A stretch of 32,708 bases of DNA from Saprospiraceae bacterium UBA6168 (GCA_002435785.1 DIUC01000055.1:1-32708); one strand, 5' to 3'; counted from the stretch's first letter, positions 25,019 through 32,703 are shown. The notes: generated from the sequence alone by a model not told the origin. Numbers and translations: made by a program.

Positions 25019-25059
25019 GGCATTTGGCGGCTGGGCGTAAAACCCAGTAGCCAAATGCC
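25019..25059 (-). promoter_or_regulatory. Hairpin in the rpsI-rpsB gap
   Basis: A 10-bp stem (ggcatttggc at 25019-25028 against gccaaatgcc at 25050-25059) carries a 5-bp upper stem (ctggg/cccag) across a small internal loop, with a 7-base loop. It fills half of the 81-base gap. On the minus strand it is not followed by a T run, so it is not a plain terminator. It may be an RNA processing site or a ribosomal-protein-responsive leader for rpsB. Confidence 0.55.
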
Positions 25060-25074
25060 AAAAGACGATTGAAT

Positions 25075-25464
25075 TTAACGTTTGGAGAACTGGAAGCTCT
25101 TTCTTGCTTTGGGCTTGCCGTATTTTTTGCGCTCGACTTCACGGGCGTCACGGGTAAGCAACTTTTTCTCTTTCAGCGGCTTGCGGAATTCGGCATTGAG
25201 CTTCACGAGCGCACGGCTGATGCCCATGCGGGTAGCTTCTGCCTGCCCCTTGTAGCCACCACCGTCAACGTTGACGTTGAGGTTGTAGAGGTTGCTCTCC
25301 AAGTTTACGGTAATGAAAGGCTCAGTGATTGCTCCCTGAATATGAACTTGCGGGAAGTAGTCCTTGTAGTCTTTGCCGTTCACGCTGATGCGCCCATCAC
25401 CTTTGGTGAGGTACACCCTCGCAACAGAGGCTTTCCTTCTCCCTATGGCATTTATCATTTCCAT
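25075..25464 (-). CDS. rpsI: Small subunit ribosomal protein S9
   Basis: A 129-residue S9 protein. It starts with INAIGRRKASVARVYLTKG, contains GGGYKGQAEATRMGISRALV, and ends with the conserved basic tail ARKSFQFSKR, whose last lysine-arginine contacts P-site tRNA. It follows rplM by 18 bases and is surely co-transcribed with it. The order rplM-rpsI is conserved across bacteria. Confidence 0.97.
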   Translation of the reverse strand: MEMINAIGRRKASVARVYLTKGDGRISVNGKDYKDYFPQVHIQGAITEPFITVNLESNLYNLNVNVDGGGYKGQAEATRMGISRALVKLNAEFRKPLKEKKLLTRDAREVERKKYGKPKARKSFQFSKR

Positions 25465-25482
25465 GTTTGAAAAATTTCCTTG

Positions 25483-25926
25483 TTAAAAGTTAAATGGTTG
25501 GGGCTTCTGCGCTTGGTGAGGGTGCTCCTCGGTGCCGTACACAAAAAGCTTCTTGATCATTGCATTCCCCAACTTGGTCTTGGGCAACATGCCACGAACG
25601 CCGATTTCAATGACGGCTTCTGGCTTGCGGTCGAGAAGGTGGCGAGCGGTTTCCCTTTTGAGGCCACCAGGGTAGCCGGTATAGCGCAAGAACTCCTTCT
25701 GGTCCAGTTTTTTTCCGGTGAAACGGATTTTGTCAGCATTGACGACGATGACGTTGTCGCCAGTATCAACATGCGGGGTGAAGTCAGGCTTGTGCTTGCC
25801 CCTCAGTACGGCCGCAATGCGGGAAAACAGGCGGCCTGCCGTCTGGTTCGTTGCATCCACAACGTACCAGCTACGCACTACCTCTTCCTTTTTCGCTGAC
25901 ACGGTTTTATAACTCCGAGTATTCAC
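25483..25926 (-). CDS. rplM: Large subunit ribosomal protein L13
   Basis: A 147-residue L13 of the 50S subunit. Conserved pieces are RSWYVVDATNQTAGRLFSRI (20-39), AAVLRGKHKPDFTPHVDTGD, then VIVVNADKIRFTGKKLDQKE, and RGMLPKTKLGNAMIKKLFVYGTEEHPHQAQKP at the end. It is the first gene of the ribosomal transcript, with a promoter 70 bases upstream. Confidence 0.97.
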   Translation of the reverse strand: MNTRSYKTVSAKKEEVVRSWYVVDATNQTAGRLFSRIAAVLRGKHKPDFTPHVDTGDNVIVVNADKIRFTGKKLDQKEFLRYTGYPGGLKRETARHLLDRKPEAVIEIGVRGMLPKTKLGNAMIKKLFVYGTEEHPHQAQKPQPFNF

Positions 25927-25988
25927 GATTTTCTGCGTTTAAACTGTGATAAAATTTTGACTGAAAACACCTTTTTTGAAGGCGGGTG

Positions 25989-25996
25989 CAAAGGTA
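25989..25996 (-). promoter_or_regulatory. Promoter (-7 box) for the rplM-rpsI-rpsB-tsf cluster
   Basis: On the minus strand the sequence reads TACCTTTG, followed by CACCC, a full TAnnTTTG match. A TTG lies about 22 bases upstream (26018). The leader to the rplM ATG would be about 55 bases. Confidence 0.55.
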
Positions 25997-26177
25997 TATT
26001 TGTTTAGCTTATTTTCAAGCTCGTTTTTTGATTTTTTTGAAAAATATTTTTCATAACTGCCTGAAATTCAGCTACATTTTCGCCCCACGTTTTTAAACCA
26101 CAGATAATCAGCACTTAATGAAAAGTCGGGGAAGCATCATTTGGCTCCCTTTCTGTTCCAAAAATGCTGGCGGGGAA

Positions 26178-26185
26178 TAACTTTG
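26178..26185 (+). promoter_or_regulatory. -7 box for the FKBP lipoprotein gene
   Basis: TAACTTTG, followed by TGCC, matches TAnnTTTG and lies 18 bases before the ATG at 26204. It rules out the longer open frame that begins at 26141. Confidence 0.45.
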
Positions 26186-26203
26186 TGCCAAAAAAGTACA
26201 AAC

Positions 26204-26668
26204 ATGAGCAAATTCCTTTCCTACGCTACCCTGTTCTTCGGCTTGGCCTTCATCGTTGGGTGCATCCCCGACCCCATCTCTGCGGAAGAGCAACTGGGGA
26301 TGGACACCAAAAAAATCAAGGCGTATTTGGCCGACAACAACCTCGTGGCCGAATCCACGGCTTCTGGCCTACATTATATAATTGAGGAAGAAGGCACTGG
26401 CGGCCACCCGAACCTGAACAGCGAGGTGACGGTGAACTACAAGGGCTACCTCCTCAACGGCAAAGTGTTTGACCAGACAAACACCACGCCTGTCACCTTT
26501 CCACTGAAAAACTTGATTTTGGGCTGGCAACAGGGGATTCCATTGCTGCAAAAGGGCGGAAAGGGCAAGTTCTTCCTGCCATCGGGGCTGGGGTACGGTC
26601 GGCAAGCCACGGGCAGTATTCCCGCCAACTCGGTCCTTATTTTTGAGATAGAATTGGTGAATTTTTAG
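26204..26668 (+). CDS. FKBP-type peptidyl-prolyl isomerase lipoprotein
   Basis: A 154-residue lipoprotein. The signal MSKFLSYATLFFGLAFIVGC places the lipidated cysteine at C20. The FKBP domain (about 50-154) has EVTVNYKGYLLNGKVFDQT, then FPLKNLILGWQQGIPLLQKGGKGKFFLP and the end SVLIFEIELVNF; key pocket residues Y, F, D and W are present. It should speed prolyl isomerisation of proteins outside the cytoplasm. In flavobacteria the gliding lipoprotein GldI is of this type, but general FKBP lipoproteins are common, so no symbol is given. It is divergent from the ribosomal cluster. Confidence 0.9.
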   Translation: MSKFLSYATLFFGLAFIVGCIPDPISAEEQLGMDTKKIKAYLADNNLVAESTASGLHYIIEEEGTGGHPNLNSEVTVNYKGYLLNGKVFDQTNTTPVTFPLKNLILGWQQGIPLLQKGGKGKFFLPSGLGYGRQATGSIPANSVLIFEIELVNF

Positions 26669-26721
26669 CGCTATGAATCCCGCCTCATCCCCATTAGACC
26701 GGGGAATGAGACGTATCGAAG

Positions 26722-27180
26722 TTACGCACCAGGTTTGTCAGTGGGTGGTGCCTCGGCATCCGAAGGTTCTGGCCCGGTGGTAGGTGATGGCTTCCTCATC
26801 TGTTCTAATTTCTCGCTGGCATGGGCCCATTCTTCTTGGGCCGCTTGCTTTAGTTTTTGGCCAGCACTTGCCACGGATTCCTTGGCTTTTGACATCAATT
26901 CTGCGGGGTCGCCCACATGCTCCGTAAATTCCTCCCTCATGTCCGCCACCATTTCGGCGGCCTTCTCGCTTGCTTCGGCTGCAAACTTGTTGGCATCTTC
27001 CACCAATCCGCTGGTGCTTTCCTTGAAGTCGGCGGCAATCTCGGCAAAAGATTCCTTGGCCTCCTCCATTAACCTTTTGGCGTCATCCTTTAGGGAACTT
27101 CCGGCATTAGGTGTTGCTTCATCAGTACCGTCCTCTGTCTTTTTTGGGTCGCCAAAGATGTTTTTTAAGAAGTTTTTCAT
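26722..27180 (-). CDS. Small helical protein, YtxH/apolipoprotein-like coiled coil
   Basis: A 152-residue protein beginning MKNFLKNIFGDPKK. The centre (about 30-125) is a long run of charged and alanine-rich helix with heptad-like order, for example DAKRLMEEAKESFAEIAADF and EASEKAAEMVADMREEF, and no hydrophobic membrane segment. The tail is Pro/Glu-rich. This composition resembles YtxH, late-embryogenesis-abundant or apolipoprotein-like helices, families defined mainly by composition. It has no catalytic motif. The ATG at 27180 is preferred over the one at 27213. The function is unknown. Confidence 0.6.
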   Translation of the reverse strand: MKNFLKNIFGDPKKTEDGTDEATPNAGSSLKDDAKRLMEEAKESFAEIAADFKESTSGLVEDANKFAAEASEKAAEMVADMREEFTEHVGDPAELMSKAKESVASAGQKLKQAAQEEWAHASEKLEQMRKPSPTTGPEPSDAEAPPTDKPGA

Positions 27181-27243
27181 CGTGAATTGATTGATAAAGG
27201 AATTGTTGAACAATTATTCGGCCTACCGGCAAACGCTCTATCC

Positions 27244-27684
27244 TCACTTCACCATTTCCGCATTGGAAAGCGAGAACATGAGTTTGTTGATGTCGGTGGC
27301 ATTGAGGTGCAGGATACCTTTGATGGTGATGGGATCGGCAGTGAAGGCCACCGGGCTTTTGGCCTTTACTTCCATCACAGTCTCTGGGCCAGCGCCGCCA
27401 CAGAAGAAGCACATGCTGTAAGGATAAGCCGAGAAGATGAACTCTTTGTGGCTTTTGTAACCTTCCACTGGAATGATATAACCCTTGATAGTGACTTCCT
27501 TCCCTTCTAGCTTTTGTATCTCATTGCTGAAAACGGGTATGTCCACCTTGAAGCCCAACATCTCGTCGTACTCCTTTTTGTAGGTTAGCTTGCCGAGCGT
27601 CTTCCACATGTAATCCTGCGCAAGCAGCCCCGTGGTGAAGGCAGAAAAGAAAAAGGCTGTGAGAACTAAGTTTCTTAATTTCAT
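27244..27684 (-). CDS. Exported protein of unknown function with a CxxC motif
   Basis: A 146-residue protein with a signal peptide (KLRNLVLTAFFFSAFTTGLLA-Q). The mature part reads like a small beta-barrel (OB/DUF3299-like): LEGKEVTIKGYIIPVEGY, then FIFSAYPYSMCFFCGGAGPETVMEV and ITIKGILHLNATD. The CFFCGG pair could bind metal or form a disulfide. Similar proteins are common in Bacteroidota but uncharacterised to my knowledge. The ATG at 27684 gives a good signal peptide and lies 28 bases after a -7 box. The 63-base gap to the coiled-coil gene suggests possible co-transcription. Confidence 0.65.
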   Translation of the reverse strand: MKLRNLVLTAFFFSAFTTGLLAQDYMWKTLGKLTYKKEYDEMLGFKVDIPVFSNEIQKLEGKEVTIKGYIIPVEGYKSHKEFIFSAYPYSMCFFCGGAGPETVMEVKAKSPVAFTADPITIKGILHLNATDINKLMFSLSNAEMVK

Positions 27685-27711
27685 GTAAAATGTAGGTTGT
27701 TGATCGAAATG

Positions 27712-27719
27712 CAAAGGTA
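27712..27719 (-). promoter_or_regulatory. -7 box for the exported CxxC protein gene
   Basis: On the minus strand the sequence reads TACCTTTG, followed by CAT, a full TAnnTTTG match, 28 bases before the ATG at 27684. It also argues against the open frame extending up to 27843. Confidence 0.45.
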
Positions 27720-27982
27720 TTAACGCAATAGCTGTTTTTGTGTCACTAAAATTCTTGTTAAAGAAATTGTTTGTTGCTGGATTAGTTCTACGTGTGCCCA
27801 AAATATCAGTTAACAACGGTCGTTTTACAAAGGATTTCAACAAACGTACTTCTCGATAAGAAGCGTTTTCGCAAGAATTGGGCAGTTAAGTTCGGATAAA
27901 ACACAGAGCTTTGCCGCCATTTAGGAACGTGTGAAAGATAAGTGGTTGCTTTCGGCGAGTGTATCTTTTCAGTTGGCGAGGC

Positions 27983-28023
27983 AATAAAACAGGCGCATAG
28001 TGGCGCTACGCAACTGTTTTATT
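27983..28023. repeat. 41-base palindrome
   Basis: Perfect 10-bp outer arms, aataaaacag and ctgttttatt, enclose inner pairings (gcg..tag with cta..cgc) and a five-base loop. It lies 83 bases before the ATG of the LamG gene. It has an A/T-rich end on both strands and could terminate or regulate. Confidence 0.6.
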
Positions 28024-28106
28024 AACAAAGCCAGCGGGAAAAAGACGACGCCCAAAGTGACAAGTTATCTTTTACACGTTTCTTGGATAAAAACCGTATT
28101 GTCCCA

Positions 28107-29354
28107 ATGAGATTTTTGACCTTACTGCTTACCCTTTTCATCTCCGTGAACCTGTACGCCCAATTGGGGCAAAACTTGGTGACGCACCTTTCTTTCAACA
28201 AAAACGGCTGCAATGTTGAAGACGAGGCAGGCGACCCCGCCATTCAGTTGTTCGTCAACGGTGACGAAGCCTGTGGCTGCGGTGTCATTGGCACTTCCAG
28301 GTACTTCGACGGGGATAAGGATTGGTTTTATGTGTTCGGGACAAGGGTGGAAGAGGCCTTTACCACCATTGATTTTTCGTTGAGCTTTTACTTCAAGCCC
28401 ACCACCAACAGCGCCGCCAACCAAGCACTATTTTCAAAAAAAGTAGGCTGCATGGGCGAAGGGTCTTTTGTCGTGCGTTTCAACCCCGCCACCCGAAGCC
28501 TGAGCGTGGAACTGACGGAAAGCCCCACCATCACGGCCTCCATCACCAGGACCCTCCCGGTTTCGTGCTGGTACCATGTAGTCGTGGTGCGAAAAGGTCC
28601 GACCACGACACTTTATGTAAACAAAGCAAAACTGGGAGAAGTGAATGCGCCGGGCAGCCTCCGTATCAAAATCACCAACAGCGAACCGCTCAAGGTCGGC
28701 AGCAGCGAATGCCCCGTGGTTATCGAAGACTTCAAGGGCTACATGGACGAAATACGGCTGTACAGCCGAGCCATCAGCCTCCAGGACGTGGAGGACCTTT
28801 ACCTTTCACCGAACCAAATCAAGACCGGGCTAAAGGTTACTGGTGTAAACGACACGACGATATTCGTCGGGGAATCCGTCCCCATCAAGCTGACCAACAC
28901 CTGCGCCAATTCGTTCGATTGGTCCCCGGCCACCAACGTCGTTGACCCCAACATCCCAAATCCGGTCATAACCCCCTCAGAAACAACGTCATACACCGTC
29001 ACGATGATTGATGATGACAATTGCAGGTCGGTGGACTCCATCCGGATCGTGGTAGTGGACCCAACCACCGTAGCATGTGGCGACATCCTGCTGCCATCTG
29101 CCTTCACGCCCAACGGGGATGGCCTCAACGACCGGTTTGGCATCAGCAACCCGTTCGCCACCGGCGAGCTATTGGCCTTTGAAATATTCGACCGCTGGGG
29201 CAATATCGTGTACAGAACGGACGAACCCTTCGGAAAATGGGATGGCTTCTACAAGGGCCAGCCAGTGAACCCCGGCGTTTTCCTTTACAAAATCAATTAT
29301 CGGTGCGAGGGAAGGGAAAACGTGAAGTCGGGCAACGTCACGGTTTTGAGATGA
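28107..29354 (+). CDS. Secreted LamG-like protein with gliding-associated C-terminal domain
   Basis: A 415-residue protein. Signal peptide: RFLTLLLTLFISVNLYA-Q. Residues about 25-235 form a LamG/concanavalin-like jelly roll: LVTHLSFNKNGC, then FSLSFYFKPTTNS, then WYHVVVVRKGPTTTLYVN and the hallmark MDEIRLYSRAIS. Residues about 245-325 resemble an Ig-like or PKD segment (VNDTTIFVGESVPIKL, TTSYTVTMIDDDNC). The end (about 330-415) is the gliding-motility-associated (CHU) C-terminal domain, a T9SS type-B-like signal: LPSAFTPNGDGLNDRF, then FEIFDRWGNIVYRT, then WDG and GVFLYKINY. It should be exported and attached or released at the surface; LamG suggests glycan or protein binding. ATG 28107 is preferred over an upstream TTG. 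Confidence 0.87.
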   Translation: MRFLTLLLTLFISVNLYAQLGQNLVTHLSFNKNGCNVEDEAGDPAIQLFVNGDEACGCGVIGTSRYFDGDKDWFYVFGTRVEEAFTTIDFSLSFYFKPTTNSAANQALFSKKVGCMGEGSFVVRFNPATRSLSVELTESPTITASITRTLPVSCWYHVVVVRKGPTTTLYVNKAKLGEVNAPGSLRIKITNSEPLKVGSSECPVVIEDFKGYMDEIRLYSRAISLQDVEDLYLSPNQIKTGLKVTGVNDTTIFVGESVPIKLTNTCANSFDWSPATNVVDPNIPNPVITPSETTSYTVTMIDDDNCRSVDSIRIVVVDPTTVACGDILLPSAFTPNGDGLNDRFGISNPFATGELLAFEIFDRWGNIVYRTDEPFGKWDGFYKGQPVNPGVFLYKINYRCEGRENVKSGNVTVLR

Positions 29355-29477
29355 TTGGGGATTGTTGACTGGCGGACTGGTTAGCAAGTTGTTGACAATG
29401 AACAAGATGTGACACCGGAGAAGCTGAACTTGTTTTCAAACAGCACTTCCAAAATCGGAGCACATCCAAGCCACAAG

Positions 29478-29516
29478 AAAAAAGGGGCGATGAATTACAG
29501 TCATCGCCCCTTTTTT
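29478..29516. terminator. Bidirectional terminator between convergent genes
   Basis: Perfect 16-bp arms, aaaaaaggggcgatga and tcatcgcccctttttt, with a 7-base loop and T runs on both strands. It lies between the LamG gene (stop at 29354) and the DUF6089 gene (stop at 29533) and can serve both. Confidence 0.92.
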
Positions 29517-29532
29517 CATTTATCGCCGTGAC

Positions 29533-30384
29533 TCATTTCTCATAAGGGCATTTCAAATCGCCGAAATAGTAGTAGATGCCGATGCCAAAATAGACGTAAG
29601 TGTCGTTGCTCTTGCTATTGCCACGCTGGCGGCCCGGCCCACCAATGGGGGCTTCAATATTGTTTCTGGTAAAAAAGTTGGGGTCCTTTTGGAAAAGCTC
29701 CTCGGAGCGGTCAATGAACCGGGTGGCAAAGTCGCCACGGAGGTCCTGCACATCACCGGGGTCTGGGTAGGTCTTGCTCACATCGTCAAGGTAGTCGGTG
29801 AACAGACGGCGGGCGCTGATGTCAATGTTGAGGCTCCACTCGTAGTTCAGGTCAATCTTGAAGCCAGCCCCATACACCCAGCCACCAGCCACTGTGAAGT
29901 ATTCTTCGCCCTTGAACTGGCCCTCGGTGCCGAGTGGCCGCAGCTCGTGCCACTTGCCGTCCATCTCCGCCTTCGGGTTGAAGTAGCTGACGCCAAGGCC
30001 AGCGAAAAGGTAGGGCGTCCAGTTGTTGTCCTTGCTCCCGTGGAAATAGGGCAGGAAGTTGAACTCCATCTGGGCCCCGGCATCGGCCACGACGGAGCGG
30101 AAATGAAGGTTGCGGGCCTTTTCGAAGAGGTTGGGCGAGTCGGAGTCGTAGGCTTCCACCCTGCCGATGTTACCGCTGAGCTTGCCGCAAACCCGCTCGT
30201 TGAAGTTGTACCGGAGGCCAAAGCCCACTGCTGGGCCAAGGCGGTTGAGGCGCATGTTGGTGTTCAGGTCGCCGAAGTAGTTGACGGCGGCCACCCATAT
30301 TCCTGCTTCTACGCCCTGCTGGGCTTGGAGTAGGCTTTGGGAAAATATTGCGAAGCAAATAATGCCAATGAATTTCTTAGTCAC
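29533..30384 (-). CDS. DUF6089/PorG-like outer-membrane beta-barrel protein
   Basis: A 283-residue protein with a signal peptide (TKKFIGIICFAIFSQSLLQA-Q). The mature part is a beta-barrel: VEAGIWVAAVNYFGDLNT, then VGFGLRYNFNERV, then DAGAQMEFNFLPYF, then WTPYLFAGLGVSYFNP, then WSLNIDISARRLFTDYLDDVS and VYFGIGIYYYFGDL. The opening EAGIWVAAVNYFGDL and the DYLDDVS segment are typical of DUF6089, a family containing the T9SS barrel PorG; orthology to PorG is not proven. I choose the GTG at 30384 because the perfect -7 box at 30433-30440 lies inside the longer frame beginning at 30444, so that longer start would be upstream of the transcript. Confidence 0.82.
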   Translation of the reverse strand: MTKKFIGIICFAIFSQSLLQAQQGVEAGIWVAAVNYFGDLNTNMRLNRLGPAVGFGLRYNFNERVCGKLSGNIGRVEAYDSDSPNLFEKARNLHFRSVVADAGAQMEFNFLPYFHGSKDNNWTPYLFAGLGVSYFNPKAEMDGKWHELRPLGTEGQFKGEEYFTVAGGWVYGAGFKIDLNYEWSLNIDISARRLFTDYLDDVSKTYPDPGDVQDLRGDFATRFIDRSEELFQKDPNFFTRNNIEAPIGGPGRQRGNSKSNDTYVYFGIGIYYYFGDLKCPYEK

Positions 30385-30432
30385 GGTAATTATGTTTTTG
30401 GATACGTGGGCGCTTTTTTTGTTTTGAGGGCG

Positions 30433-30467
30433 CAAAGTTAGCACTTGAGGATGATGAATGATAGCAA
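30433..30467 (-). promoter_or_regulatory. Promoter of the DUF6089 gene
   Basis: On the minus strand the sequence reads TAACTTTG (30440-30433), followed by CGCCC, with TTG (30467-30465) starting 27 bases upstream. Predicted leader is about 43 bases to the GTG at 30384. This is the best-formed promoter in the window. Confidence 0.6.
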
Positions 30468-30531
30468 TGGTGAATGATGAATTTAGGCGCTTGGGCGCGA
30501 CATTCTCCAGCCCCTTTTCAAAATCCGTTCA

Positions 30532-30615
30532 TTAGGGGTTTGCGCAAAAATAACTTCCCCATATTGACCGATTCTTTTGCCCACTACAGGAAACTTATTC
30601 TTGCGCAAACCCTAA
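30532..30615. repeat. Inverted repeat with 15-bp arms and 53-bp spacer
   Basis: The arms ttaggggtttgcgcaa (30532-30547) and ttgcgcaaaccctaa (30601-30615) are reverse complements save for one extra G. The spacer (30548-30600) encodes nothing apparent. This could be a pair of protein-binding sites or the ends of a tiny mobile remnant. Confidence 0.65.
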
Positions 30616-30726
30616 CGCCGTTTCGTTGGCGGCTGTTGTCGAAGCTGGGTAGTTTTGACACCTGACATTTCAAATCAATGATGGTAGCCCCCAACTACCC
30701 ACCCGCCCCGGCGGGCAAGCTGCCAA

Positions 30727-32703
30727 CTACTGAAGCAACTCCCGCAACCGCTCCATGCCCCTCCCCACCTCCTCCGATTGAATGGCCCGCCGAATATCAG
30801 CCCGTTCCCGGTTGGTGATGTAAAAACTGATGGGCGAGTCCTTTAGCTCCTCACTGGGTTGATAAGTGATGCGCACGATTTCGAGTTGGTCGGGGCCGAG
30901 CACGTCGTAGAGGAAGCCGAGGCTGTTATCGTGTTCGTAATCTTGGAGGCTCATCACCTTGAAGGCGATTTCGAGGGGGTTGAGCAGGGTCTCCAGGACG
31001 CCCCGGTTCTTGTCGGATTCGATTTCCTGCTGCCGCTCGAACGAGCGCACCACCACGACCACGACCCCACTGGTGTTCTCCCGAATCCAGTTTTTGAAAA
31101 CATGGATGAAGCGGGTGGCCGATTTCAGGCCAAAATTGTCCCGAAAACCTGCGTCGAGCACTTGGATGGGCGGGTCGCTGGGCAGGTTGACGTTGGGCAG
31201 CACATACGGGTAGGTGGCGTTCATGCGGAGCGCCGTCGTGAAACGCAGGCTGTCGGCGTTTTGCGCAGCAAAAAGGTGCCGGAAGTCGGCGGCATCCACC
31301 CGCACCGAGCCGGGCTGGCGAACCCCCGCCGGCTCTACCATCATGTAGCGCACGGGCTGTGCAGAGATGACCATGCGCCGCCCGTCGTTGACGATGCTCG
31401 GCGTGACGAAAACCATCGGTATGATAGCATCCCTTTCAGGCTGTGCATAATCGCCAATGGTCTTGTCGAGGCGGTTGTGGGTGTTTTCGTTGAAGGCTTT
31501 TTCAAAAATATAGCCCCTGTCCTTTTTGTAGCGCTGGCCGCTTTGCTCAAAGCTGGCCCACGGCAGGAACAAGTCGTTGGTGACGATGGTGAAGGCAATC
31601 GGGTTGAGTAAATCCTTGGATATATCGGCCACATGCTGTTGGTCGTAGCGGTCTATGGCTTCGCCCTGCTGCTGCCGCAATGCCAGCTCCCGGTAGTACG
31701 AGGTGCCCATCATGCCGCCCGAAGCGCCCGACATCAGCACCGTGTGCGCCATGAACTGCCCTTGGGTCAGGCTGTCGGCATGTTGCAGCACCTCCATCGC
31801 CCAGGTGGCCGCCTTGAGGCCGCCACCGCTCACGCAAAAAAAGACCATTTTGGGCTTCTCGCCGCTTGGCCCGGTGGCTTTCTGCTTCCATTTCTCCAAT
31901 ATTTCGAGGGTAAAAGCCATGTCGGCCACCACCGCTTCTTGGGTGCAGAATGCTTGCAGGCTATCAGGGTGGTAGGGGCTGGGCGGCACGGTGTAGTCCA
32001 TGCCATAAGCCTTGTTCTTGTGGTGAAAAAGGTCGAAGCGGGTGACAAAATTGAGCAAAATGAGCAAGGCGACCAACCCCGTGAGCCGCCACGAGCCAAG
32101 CCAAAACGAAATGGCCCCAGCTACGGCTATCACGATGCTGCTGAGCAGGAAAATGCTGGCCCCGGTGGGGATGCGAAAAGCCGGGCGGTCAATAAGCGCC
32201 CCCAGTAGCAGCAACAAAAGCAGCGTGAACAACTGGACGATGAGCGCATTGAAGTGGTTTTGCCGAAAGACCTTGAGCAGGACGGCGGCATCGTAATGCG
32301 CCACGCTGCGGATGAGGCGGGGGCGAAAACTGTCCGTGAGGTAGGTGTCCACCCGCCATTGGTTGCGGTTCAGGCGGATGTCCTTGACGACCGGGTGGTG
32401 CTCGGGGTCGTCGTATTTGCCTTTTTTTAGCTGAAAATTGGTGATGTCCTTGTTGGTGAACTGAAAGTACAGCGCCACGGCGAACACCAATGTTGCGAAG
32501 CCCGTGAGGAAGCCCACGCTGTCCCACAGCACCGCCGTGATTGGCCGCAGTTCGTGCCAGATGCCAAACCGGATTTGGCAAAAAAGGAAGAGCAGTGCAA
32601 AGGCGAGCGGCACCACCAGGTTGTTCAGCACAAACTTGGCGAACGGGCTGCCCAACGAAGCCAAAAAGGAAAAACGATAGGCACTGAGCTCGACTTTAGC
32701 CAA
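30727..32703 (-). CDS. Membrane-anchored patatin-like phospholipase
   Basis: A 658-residue protein. The N-terminal 235 residues hold about five membrane segments (near 24-46, 58-82, 152-172, 181-202 and 205-222). The patatin-like domain follows: oxyanion loop SGGGLKAATW (GGG at 293-295), nucleophile elbow SGASGG with S328, and catalytic dyad aspartate D517 in DAGFRDNFGL. The C-terminus is helical and polar. Such enzymes release acyl groups from phospholipids or neutral lipids. The start is a TTG at 32703, directly preceded in frame by TAA; no ATG occurs in frame until about residue 235, so TTG is favoured. The Ser-Asp dyad with the GGGLK loop gives good confidence in the fold, less in the substrate. 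Confidence 0.85.
   Translation of the reverse strand: MAKVELSAYRFSFLASLGSPFAKFVLNNLVVPLAFALLFLFCQIRFGIWHELRPITAVLWDSVGFLTGFATLVFAVALYFQFTNKDITNFQLKKGKYDDPEHHPVVKDIRLNRNQWRVDTYLTDSFRPRLIRSVAHYDAAVLLKVFRQNHFNALIVQLFTLLLLLLLGALIDRPAFRIPTGASIFLLSSIVIAVAGAISFWLGSWRLTGLVALLILLNFVTRFDLFHHKNKAYGMDYTVPPSPYHPDSLQAFCTQEAVVADMAFTLEILEKWKQKATGPSGEKPKMVFFCVSGGGLKAATWAMEVLQHADSLTQGQFMAHTVLMSGASGGMMGTSYYRELALRQQQGEAIDRYDQQHVADISKDLLNPIAFTIVTNDLFLPWASFEQSGQRYKKDRGYIFEKAFNENTHNRLDKTIGDYAQPERDAIIPMVFVTPSIVNDGRRMVISAQPVRYMMVEPAGVRQPGSVRVDAADFRHLFAAQNADSLRFTTALRMNATYPYVLPNVNLPSDPPIQVLDAGFRDNFGLKSATRFIHVFKNWIRENTSGVVVVVVRSFERQQEIESDKNRGVLETLLNPLEIAFKVMSLQDYEHDNSLGFLYDVLGPDQLEIVRITYQPSEELKDSPISFYITNRERADIRRAIQSEEVGRGMERLRELLQ

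Larger units (their letters stand above)
27685..28106. other. Intergenic region with a palindrome
   Basis: This 422-base gap between divergent genes holds the 27712 -7 box and an imperfect palindrome at 27983-28023. No gene, tRNA or further repeat is seen. The promoter of the next gene is unclear; TATCTTTT at 28066 is the nearest approach to a -7 box. Confidence 0.6.
30385..30726. other. Intergenic region with promoter and inverted repeat
   Basis: This 342-base gap holds the DUF6089 promoter (30433-30467) and a near-perfect inverted repeat (30532-30615). A GC hairpin, cccgccccggcggg, sits at about 30700 just after the patatin-like gene (minus strand) and has no T run. No gene is supported. 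Confidence 0.6.

Noticed and set aside
26141..26203. A longer FKBP start
   Set aside because: A -7 box lies inside this extension, and the lipoprotein signal begins at 26204.
26675..26716. An imperfect hairpin (ctcatcccc / ggggaatgag) between the FKBP and coiled-coil genes
   Set aside because: The stem has a bulge and no T run on either strand, so I do not call it a terminator, though it may serve weakly for the convergent pair.
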